Below are positions 10,801 to 20,368 of a DNA stretch of 64,000 nucleotides, in pieces. The translations under genes and the position numbers were made by a program. The stretch spans positions 412,492-476,491 of the forward strand of contig NC_048560.1 of NCBI RefSeq assembly GCF_902806685.2. The letters run 5' to 3'. Origin of the DNA: Maniola hyperantus. Lineage: Eukaryota > Arthropoda > Insecta > Lepidoptera > Nymphalidae. The first letter of the stretch is position 1, and each line of letters opens with the position of its first letter. The notes beneath the pieces are model-generated. The model had not been told where the DNA came from. It made no database searches and saw only the letters and a list, made by a program, of their open reading frames with translations.

Positions 10801-11862
10801 ATGAGACTACTGACGTGCTTCACAGCTTTTGCGCTGGTCGGCCTTCTGGCTGCCGCTCCCACCTCTAACGACGAAGACAATGAGAAAGTTGTAGTAACAC
10901 AGGAGTTTTACATCAAAGATTTTGTTAAATATAAGGCAGAACACGATATCGTTAACTTAATTGTACCTATTAACTCGCTCAATTTTGAAGAAAATGACTC
11001 TAGCTCATCTGAATCAAATGAAGTAGATAGTGACTTTATAATATTCTTCGTTGAAGCTGACGTCCAGCCAGATGGCAGCCGTGTAGATCAAGGACTCTAC
11101 GTCCTTAAGGAAGGAAAGGCCAAGAAAATTCTGGACTATGGCAGAGATGCCGCTGCGTCAGGAGACGACAGCAAAAAAGCTTTCTTCGGAGCTAAAGACG
11201 GACTTTACGTGTACAACCGAAAGACAAATTCCGCAGACAAATATGGCCCAATCACGGATAGCATTATTGCAATCGATATGGAGAAACTTGGTGAAGTAAT
11301 TTACATTTTGACTGAAGATCTTGAAGTGTACAAAGTTACTGATAACGGCGAGAAGAAAGAGAACTTAGAAGACGTTGTTAAAGCTAAGCAGATCGTTGTG
11401 GATTTCGAAAATAACTTGTACTTCTTTTCCGATGATAAGGTACCATACGTCCGCACAGCTGATGATGTGAAGAAAATTGAGGGTCTTCCAGAAGCTACAG
11501 GAACTGTAACCCTTTTCAAACCTCCTTTCTTTCTTGATGAGGGAGCACCAGTTATTATTAATAACAAAGTGTACCTTATGTACCCTAACGGTACCAGTGA
11601 AGATACAGATTTTGAATTCGAACATAAAGCGATACCGACCGCTCTCGCCCCAGAAGCGACGCTCGTTCAATACTACGCTTACGATAAGAAAATCTACGAA
11701 TACAACGTGTTAGCTTTAATTATAAGCTCTCTCGTAGAAGAGATCACCGATTACCTCCAGAAACAATCAACGGAAATTAACAAGTTCGCCTCAAAGAAAA
11801 CAAATCTGAAGCGTAAATTACAGCCTTCTGAAACCTCTCTGAAAATAAAATCTCATGCTTAA
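10801..11862 (+). CDS. OBP-like gene 2: secreted ommochrome-binding-protein-like protein
   Basis: A 353-residue protein and a good reference copy for the array. The signal peptide covers residues 1-19 (ending LLAAA). A variable acidic/Ser-rich loop follows NSLNF at 62-78. Blade-like repeats are at IIFFVEAD (80-87), AFFGAKDGLYVYN (127-139), VIYILTEDLEVYKV (166-179), LYFFSDDKVPYVR (206-218), KVYLMYPNGTSED (256-268) and YYAYDKKIYEYN (291-302). The last ~50 residues are a variable, mostly basic tail. There is no cysteine after the signal peptide. The start lies 8 nt after the acceptor at 10791-10792. The poly(A) signal AATAAA is at 11890. Type A. The role as a secreted pigment or ligand carrier is inferred from family resemblance only. 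Confidence 0.82.
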   Translation: MRLLTCFTAFALVGLLAAAPTSNDEDNEKVVVTQEFYIKDFVKYKAEHDIVNLIVPINSLNFEENDSSSSESNEVDSDFIIFFVEADVQPDGSRVDQGLYVLKEGKAKKILDYGRDAAASGDDSKKAFFGAKDGLYVYNRKTNSADKYGPITDSIIAIDMEKLGEVIYILTEDLEVYKVTDNGEKKENLEDVVKAKQIVVDFENNLYFFSDDKVPYVRTADDVKKIEGLPEATGTVTLFKPPFFLDEGAPVIINNKVYLMYPNGTSEDTDFEFEHKAIPTALAPEATLVQYYAYDKKIYEYNVLALIISSLVEEITDYLQKQSTEINKFASKKTNLKRKLQPSETSLKIKSHA

Positions 11863-12114
11863 TTCCAACGACGAATCATTATTTTCAATAATAAAATAAA
11901 TATCATAAATTATTTTTTTATTTTTCGATACAACGTCGTTAGATACGTATTCGGTACAATTATTTAAGTTTTGTCTGTTATTATTATACCTTCTTGTCAA
12001 ATAATAATAAAAAACGAATCTTTTTGTCAACTGTACCTACTAGTTTTCCTGTCTGTGATGTCCCCTTAGATCCGTCCTTTTTATACATCGATGTTTTAGA
12101 TGCTTTTAGTAGCG

Positions 12115-12208
12115 GTCGCGGACTGCATTCTTGAAGTGGTCGTATAACAAGTATTTATTCCAGACTGCGAATCAATATCTCATTCCGTTGAGAAGGTCTA
12201 GGGTAAGT
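12115..12208 (+). promoter_or_regulatory. Promoter and 21-nt non-coding exon 1 of OBP-like gene 3
   Basis: TATTTATTC at 12152, initiator TCATTCC at 12180-12186 and donor GTAAGT at 12203, so the exon is 12182-12202. CCGTTGAGAAGGTCTA is shared with gene 4. CAGCATCTTTG is replaced by unrelated bases. The acceptor is at 13522-13523. Confidence 0.7.
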
Positions 12209-12232
12209 ACACGTTTTGATTTACTTTGAACA

Positions 12233-12365
12233 ATAAAATCAAATCAAAATCATTTATTCAAAATAGGTAAAATTTATACTTTTTGATGGTCAGTTGAGCG
12301 ATTTGTATATATTATTAGAATGAAAACCACTTTGATATACTTTAGTAGGCTTTTATTCACTGTTC
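12233..12365 (+). repeat. LINE 3'-end-like repeat
   Basis: AAATCAAAATCATTTATTCA and AAATAGGTAAAATTTATACT recur at 45365-45410. It looks like the 3' end of a LINE. Intronic to gene 3. Confidence 0.5.
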
Positions 12366-12879
12366 ACATAGTAATTATTATTTATATCAACACAAGGGCA
12401 AACACCTCTCTCTCCGCGCCATTTTTGAGTGACGTTTTTCATAGATTCGCTACTCTGCAGAGCAACGCCATAGATAATACAATCACCTAGTTTTTATCCG
12501 TCTAACAATATAGTGGTGTTAATTAATAGGGTATTTTACGCTTTTTTCAAAAGTGTCTTAATTTGATCCTAAAGTAATATTAAAGTACCAAACAAAAATT
12601 TTACCCGATCGATAAGTGCAATAAAAATTTATTTAAATATTGCCGCGAAAGTGTATCCGCCATATTTTTAGGTCCATGAGCTGACATGAAGTCACACGAA
12701 TTGATAAGCAACAGTGTTTTCTCAGTGAAATATATTACAATTTCAATCCATGTGACGTCACAGACGGAATTAACATGGCGGCTAGGGTATCATGCGTTTT
12801 AGAACAAATAAAAAAGTGAAATAAAATTCATTATATTATAGTTTTATAAACTTTTTTTTAAAGAATAATTAGCCATGTT
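12366..12879. other. Intron 1 of gene 3, nothing recognised
   Basis: Contains two GTGACGTCAC-like stretches (GAAGTCACACG, TGTGACGTCACAGAC) but no gene or known repeat. Confidence 0.45.
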
Positions 12880-13025
12880 AAATGACTAATATTCCCCTTT
12901 CCTCTCCAACTAAGCGTCAAGCTTGTGCTAGGAGTAGGTACGACAATAGTGCAACGGGCGGGGTTTGAACCGTCGACCTTTCGGTTTTCAGTCCACTCCT
13001 TTACCTGTTGAGCTATGGAGGCTCT
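12880..13025 (-). repeat. SINE2, antisense, with tRNA-like head
   Basis: CCATGTTAAATGACTAATAT, CTCCAACTAAGCGTCAAGCT and the head GGGTTTGAACCGTCGACCTT...GAGCTATGGAGGC mirror the sense copies at 28420 and 33935. The B box TTCAAACC is clear in the sense copies. Confidence 0.75.
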
Positions 13026-13033
13026 TATATTAC

Positions 13034-13291
13034 ACTCATGCCAATTACAACCCTGTTACAAAAAAAAATATTATGTCCTAGGCTATGTAGGGTACCTACT
13101 TCCCGTTGACCTAGAGTCAGGCAGGTAGGTAGGTATTAAGTAAAGGATAGTAAGACTATCACCCGTTCGGAAAACAGATTCTTCCCAAATTGTATAATGT
13201 ATAAAGGGGGATGAGCAAAAATATATGGAATCCAGCCTTGGAAGCAATAAAAATACTCATGCCAATTACAACCCTGTTACAAAAAAAAATA
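13034..13291. repeat. 37-bp perfect direct repeat pair
   Basis: The segment starting ACTCATGCCAATTACAACCC and ending in a run of nine A and TA occurs at 13034-13070 and again, unchanged, at 13255-13291. The 184 bp between them include the GTACCTACTTCCCGTTGACC piece of the GGTTCCGT repeat family. Confidence 0.8.
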
Positions 13292-13531
13292 GAGTAGTAT
13301 ACTATTAAAGTTTCAATTTGTGTCGCCTTTACATAGCGATAACTTTTTCTTACAAAGATTTCCGACTTCCCGTCGTAGTAAAAGTTTAGAACGTAAAAAA
13401 CCTTTCTGATGGCATATAGTGTGTCGTTATTGGTCACTATTTAGGAAACAAATAGCGCGTCCATGTAATAATATTATGTAGAGTACCTATCTCTATTTTA
13501 ATTTCAAATTTTAATAATTTCAGATTTCGAA

Positions 13532-14518
13532 ATGAGACTGCTGACATGCTTGACAGCGTTTGGGCTGGTCGGTCTTGTAATGGCCGCGTCCAGCCCTAAC
13601 GACGAAGCAGACAAGAAAGTTGCAACAGGAGGATATTATCCAGAAGAACTTGTTAAATATAAAGCAACAAACCATGATATCGTCAAGTTGGTTGTACCTC
13701 TTAACGCACTCAATTTAGAAGAAGTCTTCGACAGCTCATTAGGATCGAATAAACTTATAATGAACAATGGCATACTATTATTCTTCGTTGAAGCAGATGT
13801 CCTGCCAGACAGCAGCCGTGTAGATCAAGGATTGTACGTCCTCAAGGAAGGAAAAACCACAAAAATTCTGGACTATGGCAGAGACGCCGCTGCGTCAAGA
13901 GACAATAGCACAAAAGCTTTCTTTGGAGCTAAAGATGGAATTTACGTGTACAACCCAGAGACAAATTCCGCTGACAAATATGGAACAATCACAGATAGCA
14001 TTATTGCAATCGATATGGATAGATTTGGTACAGTGATTTACATTTTGACTGAAGATCGTGACGTGTACAAAGTTACTGATAACGGCGAGAAGAAAGAGAA
14101 ACTAGATGACATTGTTAAACCCAAGCAAATGGTTTTAGATTACCAGAACAACCTGTACTTCTTTTCCGTTGATAAGGTACCATACGTCCGCACAGCTGAC
14201 GGTGTAAAGAGAATTGAAGGTCTCCCAGAAGCCACAGGAACTGTAACCCTTTTTAAACCTCCTAGGATCCTTGAGAATGCAGCACCAGTTATCATTAATA
14301 ACAAAGTGCACATTATGTACCCCAACGGTACCAGTAGAGCTACAATTTTTGAATTCAACCCTAAAGCGTTACCGACCGCTCTCGCCCCAGAAGCGTTGCA
14401 GGTACAATACTATGCTTACGATAAGAAAATCTATGAATACAATCAATTAGTTATATTCATAATGTATAACTCCCTCATGAAAGGTCTCGACAGCTACCTC
14501 GAGAATAAATCATCGTAA
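13532..14518 (+). CDS. OBP-like gene 3: C-terminally shortened family member
   Basis: A 328-residue secreted propeller-like protein of type B. The signal peptide MRLLTCLTAFGLVGLVMAAS is followed by FFVEADVLPDSSRVDQGLYV, AFFGAKDGIYVYN, VIYILTEDRDVYKV, LYFFSVDKVPYVR and HIMYPNGTS. NST (near residue 129) and NGT are possible glycosylation sites. The tail is cut by TAA at 14516-14518 and a second in-frame TAA nine bases on. After them the old frame still reads a tail like that of gene 2 (FASKQTSLKRKL), so the loss is recent. The acceptor is at 13522-13523 with leader ATTTCGAA. Probably still functional, since the core is undisturbed. Confidence 0.8.
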   Translation: MRLLTCLTAFGLVGLVMAASSPNDEADKKVATGGYYPEELVKYKATNHDIVKLVVPLNALNLEEVFDSSLGSNKLIMNNGILLFFVEADVLPDSSRVDQGLYVLKEGKTTKILDYGRDAAASRDNSTKAFFGAKDGIYVYNPETNSADKYGTITDSIIAIDMDRFGTVIYILTEDRDVYKVTDNGEKKEKLDDIVKPKQMVLDYQNNLYFFSVDKVPYVRTADGVKRIEGLPEATGTVTLFKPPRILENAAPVIINNKVHIMYPNGTSRATIFEFNPKALPTALAPEALQVQYYAYDKKIYEYNQLVIFIMYNSLMKGLDSYLENKSS

Positions 14519-15179
14519 ATCAATTAATTCGCCTCAAAGCAAACCTCTCTGAAGCGTAAGTTAGAATTCGCCGAAGCTTAAATCTAAAGCTTAATTCCAG
14601 AGACTAGCACTCGACTATTTGCGATAACGAAAATAATTACGTATGTTATATGAATTTTATTTCTTTACTGCTATATTTTACTGTTCTTACGAATTTTCTA
14701 TTATGTTTTTTTTTTTTTTTTTAATTTATTATCAAATAAAAATACATACAAATAAAAGCTTAAACTAAAAACACCGAAAAAACCACAGAGGTTTGTCCTC
14801 GGTGCCTGTCTGGAACGAAGATACCTATTAACTAATTACTTAAAAGAAATAATCTACAGTAGGTATATAACGCGAAGAATCACGTAAGTATGTAACATAT
14901 TATAATCGTGAGTAGGTTTATTAAATTTAAGGTTTATTAGGTGAATAGGATTAGCACTAATATAAATAATTATATAATCTACATAGACACAAAAGACTCA
15001 GCCATCTAACTTTGCTAAAAAATATTCTTTTAATTTATACTTAATGTTTTTAATATCTATTTTTTTAATCATTTTTTGAAATAATGTATAATGAATAACA
15101 TGGCTAATATTCTTAAAAAAAAAGTTATGTCAGTAATAACCAACATGTGTGAAATAGATTATATAGGACTAGGAAAAGG
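14519..15179. other. 3' flank of gene 3
   Basis: 14519-14592 is the former coding tail. GATAACGAAAATAATTACGT with TATGTTAT is shared with the 3' ends of genes 5 and 6. A poly(T) run sits at 14706-14722. ACATGGCTAATATTCTTAAA at 15098-15117 is a SINE2 end. Nothing else recognised. Confidence 0.5.
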
Positions 15180-15390
15180 TTCCTAGGAATTAATGAATCT
15201 GCCTGTTTGCATCCACTGCCTTCCCGGGAAAACCGCTACATAGGACATCTTCTTAAGGTCATCAGTCCAGCGGATTGGGGGTTGGCCCACACTGCGCTTG
15301 CTGATACGCGGTCTCCACTCTAGAACACATCCGCCTCAGCGGCCATCGGTACTGCCACCAAAGGTTCCTATCGTACTGTAAAATAGTTTA
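15180..15390 (-). repeat. Repeat shared with the 3' flank of gene 6
   Basis: CTTCTTAAGGTCATCAGTCC, CCACACTGCGCTTGCTGATA and CTCCACTCTAGAACACATCC also occur, in the same order, at 26200-26300 downstream of gene 6. It may be an ordinary interspersed repeat, but its matching position supports block duplication. Confidence 0.7.
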
Positions 15391-15402
15391 TGGGCATATT
15401 AT

Positions 15403-15632
15403 CAACTAGCTTATGCTCGCGACTTCGTCCGCGTGGACTACAAAATTTCAAACCCCTATTTCACCCCCTTAGGAGTTGAATTTTCAAAAATACTTTCTTA
15501 GCGGATGCCTACGTCATAATAGCTATCTGCATGCCAAATTTCAGCTAGAACCGTCCAGTAGTTTGAGCTGTGCGTTGATAGATCAGTCAGTCAGTCAGTC
15601 AGTCAGTCACCCTTTCCTTTTATATATATAGA
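15403..15632 (-). mobile_element. Hel-B element
   Basis: CTAGCTTATGCTCGCGACTT at the left, GTCAGTCAGTCAGTCAGTCA followed by TTCCTTTTATATATATAGAT at the right. A full-length antisense copy. Confidence 0.75.
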
Positions 15633-15644
15633 TATACCTACTTG

Positions 15645-15745
15645 CCCGTTCTGCATAATATTAGGATGCCATAAGTCTGTTTGATTCATTGGTTTGATTC
15701 CATAGCCTTGAACATTGTATATCATTTATTTTGTTTTTAGCTTTT
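15645..15745 (+). repeat. Segment shared with the 3' flank of gene 5
   Basis: CTGCATAATATTAGGATGCC and ATAAGTC recur at 23680-23706, followed in both places by TTGAA.ATTGT.TATCATTTA and TTTGTT. This looks like common ancestry of the downstream regions of genes 3 and 5. Confidence 0.65.
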
Positions 15746-15819
15746 AAACTATCGTGAGTGATTTCCATATTGTACATATCTTACACCCGGCTGTACTCAC
15801 ATGTTTAATCGACGTTAGC

Positions 15820-15905
15820 CCGACTAGTTTCGAACCCATTCGGGGTCCTTTTTCAAGGAGTCAGTTCGCGGAAAAAGGACCCCGGATAGGTTCGAAACTA
15901 GATTC
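15820..15905. repeat. Long hairpin: 30-bp inverted repeat
   Basis: The left arm 15824-15853 and right arm 15872-15901 pair at 28 of 30 positions around an 18-nt loop. The arms contain CTAGTTTCGAACC and GGGGTCC. It is probably the core of a MITE, since no gene overlaps it. Confidence 0.75.
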
Positions 15906-15939
15906 TCAACCGCGACGCGTGCGCGAAGGACTGTAATCA

Positions 15940-16190
15940 TTATGCATATTATAAATGCGAAAGCATGAAAGAAAGAAAGAAAAGACGTTTATTTTACAAA
16001 CTGATTGTTTGTTGGTTTATTGGTTTGTTCGTATGTCTTTCAATCACGCCGAACGGAGCAACGGATTGACCTGAATTTTACGTGGACTTAGTTGAAGACC
16101 TGCAGAGTGACATAGGCTACTTTATATCCCGGAAAATCAAAGAGTCCCCCCGGGATTTTTGAAAAGTCGCGCATCAGGTTGGTTATTTTT
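15940..16190 (+). mobile_element. Hel-A element with internal GAAA repeat
   Basis: CATATTATAAATGCGAAAG, a GAAAGAAAGAAA insertion, then TTGTTTGTTGGTTTATTGGT and CATAGGCTACTTTATATCCC. The right end is eroded. Confidence 0.65.
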
Positions 16191-16380
16191 GTCAGTCGCC
16201 TAGTGATTCAATGGAAAAAGTTTGAATTTCTGCTGTTTTCATCAACAGATGGCGCTAAAGTGAATTGTATGTCACCATGCTAGAAGCCTAGTATGTGACC
16301 ATTGTGTATCTTGTACACAAGCATAGTTCCTAAATTATCGCTAAGCTTGACACGTATAATGTGGCCTTAGCCTTACTGTG

Positions 16381-16484
16381 TGATATGAACATCACAGACA
16401 AACAAATGATATAATCTAAGTAGTAGTAGGTAATTACAGACTGAGTTTTTATCTCATTCCGTTGAGAAGGTCTAATGGGTGAGT
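16381..16484 (+). promoter_or_regulatory. Promoter and 23-nt non-coding exon 1 of OBP-like gene 4
   Basis: Initiator TCATTCC at 16454-16460 and donor GTGAGT at 16479, so the exon is 16456-16478. It shares CCGTTGAGAAGGTCTA with gene 3 and AGACAAACAAATGA with the forkhead-like region of gene 2. The TATA box is less clear (TATAAT at 16410 is too far, TAATTA at 16431 too near). The acceptor is at 17463-17464. Confidence 0.65.
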
Positions 16485-16514
16485 ACACGTTTTGATTTTA
16501 ACTTAAATTAATTC

Positions 16515-16680
16515 CTTATTTCATCATCTCCGTCGTCAACCGATAGACATCCACTGCTGGACATATAAAAATGGCGAGCAAACAAGCAGGCGGGCTACCT
16601 GATGTTAAGTGCCACCGCCCATGAACATTTGCAGCGCCAGAGGAACCAATAATGCGTTGCCTGATTCAGGAATTTGTTGG
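16515..16680. repeat. GATG repeat fragment followed by the GAGCAAAC repeat
   Basis: 16520-16563 carries TAGACATCCACTGCTGGACA. 16570-16675 carries GCGAGCAAACAAGCAGGCGG and GAACATTTGCAGCGCCAGAG, as at 44270 and 44760. Confidence 0.65.
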
Positions 16681-16689
16681 TCCGCCCCG

Positions 16690-17038
16690 TCATGGCGTAA
16701 TATAAATATAAAGTGTGCCTCTCTGTATGTCTGCTAGCTTTTCATGACCCATCCGTTTATCTCATTTTGACGAAATTTGGTACAGGGATAGCTTGCATCC
16801 CGGTGAAGGAAATAAGTTACTTTGGTCCCGAAAATCAAAGTAAATCCATATGAACGAAGCTGCGGGCATCATAGACGTGGTATAGATATAGCTTGCATCC
16901 TGGATACGGATATAGACTACTTTTATCGATCGATATCGATTGATCTCGGATCGGATGAGTGCGTAACCGCCGTAAGGGGGTGAAACAGGGGTTTTAAATT
17001 GTGTAGTCCACACGGACGAAGTCGCGAGCGTAAGCTAG
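16690..17038. mobile_element. Composite of Helitron-like fragments
   Basis: The first part (to about 16870) is Hel-A in sense (TTTGACGAAATTTGGTACAG). The last part ends CCACACGGACGAAGTCGCGA...CTAGT, the shared Helitron 3' end, after GTGAAACAGGGG of Hel-B. Confidence 0.6.
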
Positions 17039-17123
17039 TAATTAATAAATTATCCCTGACTTATCAATCACCTTTGACTTAACAGTTACTAAGACTTGAG
17101 TGATAGTGAATTTAAATATTCCA

Positions 17124-17303
17124 GCAGCTCGATTGCGGTAGAATAACAGCTACAATGTCACGATCGCAATCACCTCTGATTGATTGGCGCTCGCTCACTA
17201 TTGGCTACAATGCATTGTTGCAACAAGAATACCATAAATTCAGCCAATTAAAACAATTGAGACTGTAATAATGATTGATGCAGTTTTTCCGCAATCGAGC
17301 TGC
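17124..17303. mobile_element. MITE with 15-bp perfect terminal inverted repeats
   Basis: GCAGCTCGATTGCGG (17124-17138) is matched exactly in reverse by CCGCAATCGAGCTGC (17289-17303). The internal CCTCTGATTG and CTCGCTCACTATTGGCTACA recur at 39860-40215 and 56285-56485. It lies in the 5' intron of gene 4. Confidence 0.8.
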
Positions 17304-17472
17304 TTATGCATAGTAATAAGTAATAACTGATAAACAAAGTAAAAATGTCAGTCAAGTGCGAGTCGGACTCACACACAAAGGGTTCCGTAACATCGTACTG
17401 AAGGAGTTTTTTTTCTTTTGAGGTACGGACGCCTAAAAATGACGTAAAATTTTAATGATTTCAGAATTCAAC

Positions 17473-18510
17473 ATGAGACTCCTGTCGTACTTCACAACTT
17501 TCGCGCTGATCGGTCTACTGGTTGGAGATCCCATCCCTTATAAAGAGGATCAGCCTCTTGTAGTAACAATGGATTATTACAGGGATGAACTTATTATATA
17601 CAGAGGCAAGTATGACATAGTCAAAATACTTGTTCCAATTAACTCACTCAACTTCGACGAAGCAGAATCCAATGAATCAGAATCACTTGAAGATGATACC
17701 GACATCATCTTATTCTTCGTGGAAGCTGAAGAACAGCCTGACGGAACTCGTCAAGACAAAGGACTCTACGTTTTCAAGGAAGGAAAAGCTACAAAGATTC
17801 TCACCAACGGTAGAGATGCTTCTGCATCAGGAGATGACAGTAAACTAGTTTTCTTTGGAGCTGCAGATGGACTCTATGTATATAACCAAACAACTAATTC
17901 TGCTGACAAGTACGGACCAATAACAGACGGTATCGTCGCAATCGCCAAAGAAAAAACAGGAGATGTACTATACATTTTGACTGAAGACCGTGAAGTGTTC
18001 AAAGTTAGTGATAACGGTGAGAAAAAAGAGAAATTAGATGATGTTGTGAACGCTAAAGAAATTGTTTTGGATTATTCAGACAACCTCTACTTCTTTGCCG
18101 ATGATAAGAAACCGTATGTGCGTACAACTGATGGTGTGAAACCTATAGAGGGTCTGCCAGAAGATATTTCCAAAGTCAAACTTATTAAGCCTCCATTCAT
18201 TCTTGATGATTCTGTGCCGTTCTTAGCTGATAACAAAGTGTACATCATAAGCAGTGACGGTACAAGTGAAGTTAGTGATATTGGGTTCAGATCAAAAGCG
18301 AAGCCGACTGCGTATGCTCCAGAAGCAGCATTGGTCCAATACTATGCTTTTGATAAGAATATCTACGAATATAACATCTTGAAGTTGCTCATGGAAGCTG
18401 CGAACGAGGAGCTCAGAAATTACCTCAACTCAAAAGCAACTGACATCAGAACACTTGCATCAAAGACCATAAGTCAGGCGGCACTCACTAAAACTAAACC
18501 TAAAGCTTAA
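17473..18510 (+). CDS. OBP-like gene 4: secreted ommochrome-binding-protein-like protein
   Basis: A 345-residue type C protein, most similar to gene 7 (RGKYDIVKI, GTRQDKGLYVFKEGKATKIL, EVFKVSDNGEKKEKLDDVVN). The signal peptide MRLLSYFTTFALIGLLVGDP is followed by a Glu/Ser-rich loop (FDEAESNESESLEDDTD). Blade-like strands are VFFGAADGLYVYN, VLYILTEDREVFKV, LYFFADDKKPYVR and YYAFDKNIYEYN. There is no cysteine, and the NGT site of genes 1-3 is replaced by DGT. The start follows the acceptor TTTCAG by 8 nt (AATTCAAC). An earlier in-frame ATG at 17455 is intronic. A Hel-B element lies in the 3' UTR; comparison with gene 7 shows the uninterrupted form. Confidence 0.82.
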   Translation: MRLLSYFTTFALIGLLVGDPIPYKEDQPLVVTMDYYRDELIIYRGKYDIVKILVPINSLNFDEAESNESESLEDDTDIILFFVEAEEQPDGTRQDKGLYVFKEGKATKILTNGRDASASGDDSKLVFFGAADGLYVYNQTTNSADKYGPITDGIVAIAKEKTGDVLYILTEDREVFKVSDNGEKKEKLDDVVNAKEIVLDYSDNLYFFADDKKPYVRTTDGVKPIEGLPEDISKVKLIKPPFILDDSVPFLADNKVYIISSDGTSEVSDIGFRSKAKPTAYAPEAALVQYYAFDKNIYEYNILKLLMEAANEELRNYLNSKATDIRTLASKTISQAALTKTKPKA

Positions 18511-18534
18511 TGGAATCTTCTATCTTCTATATAT

Positions 18535-18757
18535 CTTCTTCTAAATATATAAAAGGAAAAGGTGACTGACTGACTGACTGATATATCAACGCACAGCTCA
18601 AACTACTGGACGGATCGGGCTGAAATTTGGCATACGTAGCTATTATGACGTAGACATCCGCTAACAAAGGATTTTTGAAAATTCAACCTCTAAGGGGTGA
18701 AATAGGGGTTTGAAGTTTGTGTAGTCCACGCTGACCAAGTGGCGAGCATAAGCTCGT
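18535..18757 (+). mobile_element. Hel-B element in the 3' UTR of gene 4
   Basis: TCTAAATATATAAAAGGAAA to GGCGAGCATAAGCTCGT; the terminal CTAG has become CTCG. The flanks (AATG before, GAAGAATAAA after) join up in the 3' UTR of gene 7 as AATGAAGAAATAAA, marking an insertion after the two genes separated. Confidence 0.8.
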
Positions 18758-18779
18758 GAAGAATAAAAATAAAATATGA

Positions 18780-19009
18780 CAAATAATAGTATCAATGACT
18801 ATTCGTTCTTTTATTTATCGTTGCACTTGATTAATAAAATATTTATAAAAATAAGGGTTATAAAATGTTTGGATTAAGTATCAACTCAGACAGAACTGCT
18901 ATCAAACGAATGAGGAAGTTTCAGGGCAACGTTCGATAAAATTTTCATAGATGGCGCTAAATAACCCCACCACTAAAGATGAAAAATAATACCTATATCT
19001 ATATCTATG
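18780..19009. other. Intergenic, nothing recognised
   Basis: Follows the poly(A) signal AATAAA of gene 4 (18762). It includes ATAGATGGCGCTAAATA, a short phrase also near 16250. Confidence 0.45.
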
Positions 19010-19510
19010 CTTAGGTTTCAACTCCCTGGAGGTCAGACGCATTTGCGACCAACTCAAAATTATGTGTCAAATTTTGCGAGGAGATGTTAATGCTCCAGAA
19101 CTTCATAACCAACTGTGTCGCATACGTGTCCCTGAATCCAACAGTAATCTTCGTCCACGAAAAAATAAACTTTTCGTGGTCCCACATCATCGCACTGTTG
19201 CTAGATCTATGTCACCTATACCCCGTTCATTAGCATCATTCAACGCGCTTTTGGACAATAATGCTCAATGGGACCCATTTAATGATGGGTCTATAATACT
19301 GGTTCGGGAGTTACTGAAGTACGCTGAGAGCATTGCATGAATATGTCATTCAATGTTCTCAGCGTACATATTCAAAATTTTTTGATCTTTTATCGTTTTG
19401 TATTTTATGTCTTTTTTCTTGTACCTTTATTTGTATTTTAAATTTATTATTAATCATCTAGTTAGTGTAAGTGGCACTGCCGTTCTAATTAGATAAAAAA
19501 TAAATAAAAT
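19010..19510 (+). pseudogene. LINE reverse-transcriptase C-terminal tail and 3' end
   Basis: The frame 19017-19340 reads a tail of the kind found at the end of CR1/Jockey reverse transcriptases: a 'LEVRRICDQLKIMCQILRG' block, 'PELHNQLCRIRVP', 'FVVPHHRT', then 'PIPRSLASFNALL'. The reverse-transcriptase domain is missing, so this is a 5'-truncated insertion. The 3' part ends in AATAAATAAAATAAATAAAT. A hairpin (GTACGCTGAGAGCATTG / CAATGTTCTCAGCGTAC) spans the stop codon at 19338. Confidence 0.7.
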
Positions 19511-19634
19511 AAATAAATATCCTTTTTGTTTTTGTAACATCTCCACCCCATATTCGCAATAAAGTAATTTGAATTGAATTGAATCAAGTCGCTTGAGGCG
19601 GTGCAAGACCGTGGTGTGTGGAAGTTCCTTATTT

Positions 19635-20368
19635 TTTAGGGTTCCGTAGTAAACAAGGAACCCTTATAGTTTCGCCATGTCCGTCCGTCTGTCCGTCCTC
19701 GGTTAATCTCAAAGACTATTAGTGGTAGAAATCTGAAATTTGGCATGGGTATAAATATTAATCACGCCGACAAAGTGGTGAAATAAAATTGTTATAAATA
19801 TATTTTTTTGGGTAGCTCCCCTACATGTAAAGTGGGGATGATTTTTTCTTCTCGTCTACCCCATAGTGTGCCATAGTTGAATAGGTCTTTTAAAAATATT
19901 GTGTGTGTGGGAACATCATTTTTCGATTGCTAGATCCGTTTGCAAAATATGATGTTTTAAAGTGCAAATTTTTATAAGAATCTAGTGTGTCCCCCCCCCC
20001 CCCTATTCACATTTAAAGCACATTTTTACATTTAAAGCACTATTTCTAATATTGCTTTAAATGTAAAAAAAAAATATGTTTACAAGTGATAACCGGTGTA
20101 CTAAGGTTAGCATAACTAATTTTTATCCTATTGTTGGTGTATTTATGGTGTAAATAGAACGTTAAATTATGAAGCTGGTAAGTTTGAAAGGGGCGTCTTA
20201 GCCTGCCAAACTATGTTTAATTATATTTTTGTGTTGTGAAAAAATTCACAGCAGTAGTATATATAATAAATTTTAAAGGCAAACTATTATGGCTAAGTAG
20301 GGTCACAGGTTAAGGAGTTCTACGGAACCCTACACTGCGCGTAGCCCGCCACGCACTTGGCTGGTTTT
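19635..20368. repeat. GGTTCCGT repeat, long copy
   Basis: Bounded by GGGTTCCGTAGTAAACAAGG on the left and CTACGGAACCCTACACTGCG plus CACTTGGCTGG on the right, i.e. inverted GGTTCCGTAG ends. It contains C-rich (19990-20003) and poly(A) runs. Related copies are at 21105-21330, 52585-53020 and 54650-55210. Confidence 0.65.

Noticed and set aside
19062..19340. Host gene of 92 codons
   Set aside because: Reads as the C-terminal tail of a LINE reverse transcriptase, continues upstream in frame before the ATG, and is followed by a retroelement tail.
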